Assembly: GCA_040755755.1 (NCBI GenBank)
Contig: JBFLZW010000016.1
Location: forward strand, 4,663 to 68,662
From: a bacterium
Lineage (GTDB): Bacteria > SZUA-182 > DTGQ01
Direction of reading: 5' to 3'
DNA length: 64,000 nt
In this document: in pieces, positions 60,931-64,000 of the stretch
How the letters are laid out: the number at the start of each line of letters is the position of its first letter
Numbering within the stretch: position 1 is the first letter of the stretch
Notes under the pieces: model-generated
Database searches by the model: none
What the model saw: only the letters and a program-made list of their open reading frames with translations
Told to the model about the DNA's origin: nothing
Made by a program: the position numbers and the translations under genes

Positions 60931-61890
60931 CTAGAAAAGCGCCATTCGTAACCCGATGAAGAAGAGAGTTGCCAGGGCTGTTGTCAACAGAACCAGGGCA
61001 TTGGCTTTGAGAATGTGATTCAACTCCAGCCTCATGGTCTGGTCTCCTAAAACCGGCCTGAACGAAGGGCAGCCGGAGTAATAGTTCAATCCGCCTAATT
61101 GTACTCCGAGGGCCCCGGCAAATGCAGCTTCGGCCAAACCTGAATTGGGGCTGGGGTGCTTCTTCCTGTCACGCCGGAGTATCCGAAGGGAATTGAAGGG
61201 TTTCAGCTTCAGCAAAAAAGCAGCCATTGGCACTAAAGGCGCAGTCAGCCTGGCCGGAAGATAATTGGCTGCGTCATCAATCCTGGCCGAAGCCCAGCCG
61301 AACTCCCTGTATTGCTCATTCTTATAACCAAAGGTTGAATCAAGGGTATTAATAGCCTTGTAAATCATGGCTCCTGCCGGCCCGGCCAGGAAGGTAAAGA
61401 ACAGCGGTGCAGTGATACCGTCAACCATATTCTCGGCAACACTTTCTACCGCAGCCCGCACTACACCCTCCTCATCCAGTCGGTCCGTATCGCGGCCAAC
61501 CATCAGAGAAACTCTCTGTCTGGCTCTTGTAAGATCACCGGCCTTCAGACAGCGGTAGACCTGGTAGCTGTGATGGATGAGATCCCGTGCCGCCAGAGAA
61601 GTATAGATAACCAGAATTGAAACAACGTCCCCGGCCAGAGGATGAATCCATCGTGCTCCCCACTGTGCCGTTTTGATCAGCAGGGAGGTCCCCAGCCCGC
61701 TCAGGAAGATAATGACCAGAGCCAGTGCTATCCCCGCTGTCCGGGGTTTTGAGAAGGAACGCCGGAAAAGAGGCTCCAATCCGGCTGCCGATCTTCCGAT
61801 CAGTTTAACCGGATGAGGAAACCAGGGAGGATCTCCAACCAAAAGATCAAGTCCCAGGGCCAGGAAAATCTGATACTCCAATCTCATCAT
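60931..61890 (-). CDS. cbiB: Adenosylcobinamide-phosphate synthase
   Basis: The product has 319 residues, an inner-membrane protein with about five segments. CbiB attaches aminopropanol phosphate to adenosylcobyric acid. Conserved features are LDLLVGDPPWFPHPVKLIGR at the start, DGITAPLFFTFLAGPAGAM in the middle, YKAINTLDSTFGYKNEQY and the terminal LGGLNYYSG. Two bases separate it from the threonine-phosphate decarboxylase that supplies its amine. Confidence 0.95.
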   Translation of the reverse strand: MMRLEYQIFLALGLDLLVGDPPWFPHPVKLIGRSAAGLEPLFRRSFSKPRTAGIALALVIIFLSGLGTSLLIKTAQWGARWIHPLAGDVVSILVIYTSLAARDLIHHSYQVYRCLKAGDLTRARQRVSLMVGRDTDRLDEEGVVRAAVESVAENMVDGITAPLFFTFLAGPAGAMIYKAINTLDSTFGYKNEQYREFGWASARIDDAANYLPARLTAPLVPMAAFLLKLKPFNSLRILRRDRKKHPSPNSGLAEAAFAGALGVQLGGLNYYSGCPSFRPVLGDQTMRLELNHILKANALVLLTTALATLFFIGLRMALF

Positions 61891-61892
61891 TA

Positions 61893-63011
61893 TTACCTGC
61901 CCGGCGAATAGCCAAGTGCGGCCTGTAATGTTTCCAGCATCCGCCTGTTTTCTTCTCTTGTTCTGATTGCCAGCCGGAAATACCGCTCGTCCAGTCCCAG
62001 AAAGTTATCGCAGACGCGAATAGCTATTCCCGCCTTGAGCATCCGGCGGGCTAAGGTTGTGGCTTTCAAGTCATTATGATCTATCCGCACCAGAAGGAAA
62101 TTGGCCTTTCCCGGAAAGACCGTTAATCCGGGCAGGGAGCGAAGCTCACTGAGAATGAACTGCCGTTCCTCCCCCACCAGAGCCAGGGTCCGCCCGGCAT
62201 AGTCACTATCCTGGCGGAAAAGCGCTTCCCCTGCTGCCTGGGCAATCGAGTTGACTGACCAGGGGGGAGCAATTTCCCGCACCCTTTCGACTATCGCGGC
62301 GTCAGCCGCAGCCCACCCTAATCTCAACCCGGGGATAGCGTAGAATTTGGTAAGCGAGCGAAGAAGGATGACGTTGGCGGGCCGATGAGAAATCAAACTG
62401 TCGGCACCTTCAAGAAAATCGATAAAGGCCTCATCGACCATAAAGAAGGTAGAAGGATGCTGCCTGGCCAGTAACCGCAACGAGCTCGCATCAACCGCAT
62501 GGCCGGTAGGATTGTTCGGGCTGCCGATCACGACCAGTTCATTTCCTTTCAGTCGTGCCTCCAGGGTTGAAAAATCGAGACCAAATCCGCAGCTTTCTTC
62601 CAGGAGGATACCTTCGACAGACAGTCCGGCCTGGTGCGCTGCCCTGATATAATCTGCGTATGACGGCACCGGGATGAGAGCACTCGATACGGGAAGAGCT
62701 CGCGGAAAAAGATACAGGAGTTCAGTTGATCCATTGCCAACCAGAATCTCTTCTTCTCGTATAGCATACCGGTTACTGAGGGCCTTGACTAAAGACCGGC
62801 AATCAGGATCCGGGTAATGCACCAGGGAGCTTATCGTTGAGCTGATCAGAGGGCCAAGCCATTGAGGAGGTCCAAGGGGATTTATATTCGCGGAAAAATC
62901 AAGGATATCCTCAGCAGGGCAGGCGGTGATTTCAGCCAATCGATTTAAATTCCCACCATGCTCATGCCTTGACATATTGGTTTTTATGTCCATAAATGAC
63001 GATGACTTCAT
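61893..63011 (-). CDS. cobD: L-threonine-O-3-phosphate decarboxylase (CobD/CobC type)
   Basis: The product has 372 residues with the fold-type I aminotransferase pattern. It decarboxylates threonine phosphate to aminopropanol phosphate for the nucleotide loop. The PLP lysine is K222 in LLRSLTKFYAIPGLRLG; other PLP contacts are in GSPNNPTG and DEAFIDF. The histidinol-phosphate aminotransferase family is close, but the N-terminal EHGGNLNRLAE and the operon position indicate CobD. Start codon choice is uncertain; the cobT relic lies upstream. Confidence 0.94.
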   Translation of the reverse strand: MKSSSFMDIKTNMSRHEHGGNLNRLAEITACPAEDILDFSANINPLGPPQWLGPLISSTISSLVHYPDPDCRSLVKALSNRYAIREEEILVGNGSTELLYLFPRALPVSSALIPVPSYADYIRAAHQAGLSVEGILLEESCGFGLDFSTLEARLKGNELVVIGSPNNPTGHAVDASSLRLLARQHPSTFFMVDEAFIDFLEGADSLISHRPANVILLRSLTKFYAIPGLRLGWAAADAAIVERVREIAPPWSVNSIAQAAGEALFRQDSDYAGRTLALVGEERQFILSELRSLPGLTVFPGKANFLLVRIDHNDLKATTLARRMLKAGIAIRVCDNFLGLDERYFRLAIRTREENRRMLETLQAALGYSPGR

Positions 63012-63053
63012 AGCCTTGAGAGTTTTATGGTTATGTATGATACGCGAGCGTTC

Positions 63054-63426
63054 CTACTCACGAGCCTGGGACCCCCCGGCTTCCTCAAAAGTGGCCATAC
63101 CGGTCAGAATACCTGCGGCAGCTTCGACCAGATTCATAGCCAGAGCTGCCCCCCCTGCCTTCGCCCAGCCGAAGATCAAGATCCAGCAGGGGCCTTTTCC
63201 CCAGGGTTTCCAGGGCTTTTTTATGGCCCTGTTCCATGCACTGATGAGCAGCGATCATAATAGCCGGCAGCATGATTGGAGGATGGCTGGAGCGATTATG
63301 CCAGCCAGTCCATGAGGCGGCCAAGAGCCCGCAAGGGCATGGTGAGCCGGGAAAGACGCTCCCGTGCCCTGGCACGGGCAACCGCATCTTGAGGTGCTCT
63401 TTCAGGGTCGCTTCTAATAGACTCAT
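63054..63426 (-). pseudogene. cobT: Degraded cobT (nicotinate-nucleotide:dimethylbenzimidazole phosphoribosyltransferase)
   Basis: Pieces of a CobT protein can be read in three frames. The start is intact: AGGAG seven bases before an ATG at 63426 and [10 protein letters not shown]. The reading then jumps by one base, and the other frame gives [15 protein letters not shown] and LGRLMDWLA, the CobT N-terminal pattern, ending in a stop. Directly after that, the original frame carries [21 protein letters not shown] and [12 protein letters not shown], the CobT C-terminal pattern, so the middle 200 or so codons are gone. A run of seven G (63149-63155 on the plus strand) then breaks the frame again before [21 protein letters not shown] and a TAG at 63054. 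It cannot encode a working enzyme. Confidence 0.85.
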
Positions 63427-63497
63427 GTTCGAACTCCTGCTCAATGTATGATCTGTAACTTTTGACTATGACCTACTGGTGACTATAACCTGCCGGC

Positions 63498-63539
63498 AAA
63501 AAAAAATCCCCGGGCCTATCTGAGAACAAGCCCGGGGAT
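63498..63539 (-). terminator. Attenuator-type terminator downstream of the cobalamin riboswitch
   Basis: On the minus strand a GC-rich stem of nine or ten pairs (63539-63530 with 63515-63506) around a 14-base loop is followed by eight or nine T residues. It lies between the riboswitch and cobT and is the likely expression platform: stop when cobalamin is bound. Confidence 0.9.
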
Positions 63540-63609
63540 GCCGTTTTCCATCCTCGCTCTCCAGCATAACCACACCCTAATCCACGAGGGGTAATCATAT
63601 ATCTTCCCC

Positions 63610-63775
63610 ATTCACAGGCAGGTCTTCTGGCTTCCGGATCATCTTACTCACTGCGCCTTCCCACCCATCGAAGGCAGTGGCTTTGTGCAGATTTCATCCC
63701 CGGTTACAGCGGCGGGTCCGCAATGGTTTTCCACCATTTTCCCTTGAAAGCCTTTCTCTGGCTTTTCCTGTGAAT
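63610..63775 (-). promoter_or_regulatory. Cobalamin riboswitch
   Basis: On the minus strand the conserved B12 box AGCCAGAAGACCTGCC is exact at 63632-63617. The other core parts are present: GGGAA followed by GGTGGAAAACCATTGCGGACCCGCCGCTGTAACC-type sequence (positions 63742-63703), and the end stem P1 formed by nine pairs between 63767-63775 and 63610-63618. It starts seven bases after the predicted transcription start. It should repress the whole cobalamin operon when adenosylcobalamin is plentiful. Confidence 0.95.
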
Positions 63776-63788
63776 CATATTTTGATAA

Positions 63789-63817
63789 ATTATAAGATAT
63801 ATACCATTCATTGTCAA
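63789..63817 (-). promoter_or_regulatory. Consensus sigma-70 promoter of the cobalamin operon
   Basis: On the minus strand TTGACA (63817-63812) is exactly 17 bases from TATAAT (63794-63789), a perfect match to the vegetative consensus. Strong constitutive initiation fits control by a riboswitch downstream. Confidence 0.9.
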
Positions 63818-63908
63818 GATAAAATACTGTTAGTGAGTAGAAGAAATGGAGTTTCTCCTAATTTGGATTTAGGCCGAATGGCACTTACATAAGAATTAGT
63901 AATTCTCC

Positions 63909-63931
63909 CGCAGAGACGCTGAGACGCAGAG
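63909..63931. repeat. Short dispersed-type repeat (CGCAGAGACG unit)
   Basis: The stretch carries the unit CGCAGAGACGCTGAGACGCAGAG as an imperfect internal repeat. Such wording recurs as a dispersed intergenic repeat in several bacterial groups. Only one copy is in this window. Just after it, at about 63941-63988, AAAAGTAAAA and TTTTTACTTTT form a loose inverted repeat. Confidence 0.5.
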
Positions 63932-64000
63932 GATATCATTGAAAAGTAAAAGTAAAACAAGTTCCTCCTTGTGCCTTTTTACTTTTTGCTTGCTTCCAGG

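Overview
The window (64 kb, mid-GC) reads as a chromosomal segment of a motile, diderm, probably anaerobic bacterium. Diderm: there is a secretin, an outer-membrane-type lipoprotein and a Wzx/Wzy/Wzz polysaccharide locus. Motile: flagellin, FliS and a flagellin-glycosylation protein. Anaerobic: the cobalamin genes are the oxygen-independent (CbiD/CbiG/CbiX) set. The overall style resembles Desulfobacterota ('deltaproteobacteria') or a neighbouring candidate phylum, but no marker here fixes the taxon.

Layout. 1-5.7 kb: a MAF-type flagellin glycosylation protein (partial), fliS and flagellin on the minus strand with a sigma-28-like promoter, then a small unknown gene, an HD-GYP phosphodiesterase, a PilZ-like protein and a cold-shock protein on the plus strand. 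5.7-9.1 kb: an initiator tRNA with its own promoter and terminator, a LeuC/LeuD-type isomerase pair, pgpA and the prepilin peptidase. 9.1-12.5 kb: two complete nucleotidyltransferase (MNT)/HEPN toxin-antitoxin-like pairs flanking queA-queH. 12.7-19.5 kb: secG and a complete oligopeptide-type ABC importer whose two ATPases are fused. 19.6-21.7 kb: a membrane HD-GYP protein with a c-type heme motif in its periplasmic sensor. 21.7-33.9 kb (minus): a type IV pilus assembly cluster (LysM protein, PilC, PilB, PilQ, fused PilO-PilP, PilN, long PilM, an ExeA-type ATPase, three pilin-like proteins). 34.2-38.4 kb: a serine beta-lactamase-like hydrolase, a TPR/periplasmic-binding lipoprotein and a ferritin-like protein. 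38.9-47.5 kb (plus): a polysaccharide locus with two Wzx-type flippases, three glycosyltransferases, a Wzy/ligase-type protein and Wzz. 47.7-63.8 kb (minus): a cobalamin operon of about 17 genes with a consensus promoter, a B12 riboswitch and an attenuator-like terminator.

How the parts fit. Prepilin peptidase (8.2 kb) would mature the pilins encoded at 32-34 kb, and PilB, which has MshEN-like repeats, could respond to cyclic di-GMP, which the two HD-GYP proteins would degrade and the PilZ-like protein might sense. The B12 operon combines cobalt import (CbiMNQO) with corrin-ring synthesis from sirohydrochlorin to adenosylcobyric acid and the aminopropanol arm. Precorrin-6A reductase (CbiJ), CobU and CobS are not in the window. 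The first gene of the operon, cobT, is a wreck: its N- and C-terminal ends survive, the middle is deleted and the reading frame is broken, so lower-ligand activation must come from elsewhere or be absent.

Most noteworthy: the paired MNT/HEPN modules bracketing queuosine genes, plus a third truncated MNT fragment inside the B12 operon; the cobT pseudogene under an intact B12 riboswitch; a heme-motif HD-GYP sensor; identical four-cysteine motifs in both halves of the fused Opp ATPase; fusions PilO-PilP and CbiX-CbiC; and a dispersed inverted repeat in two intergenic regions.
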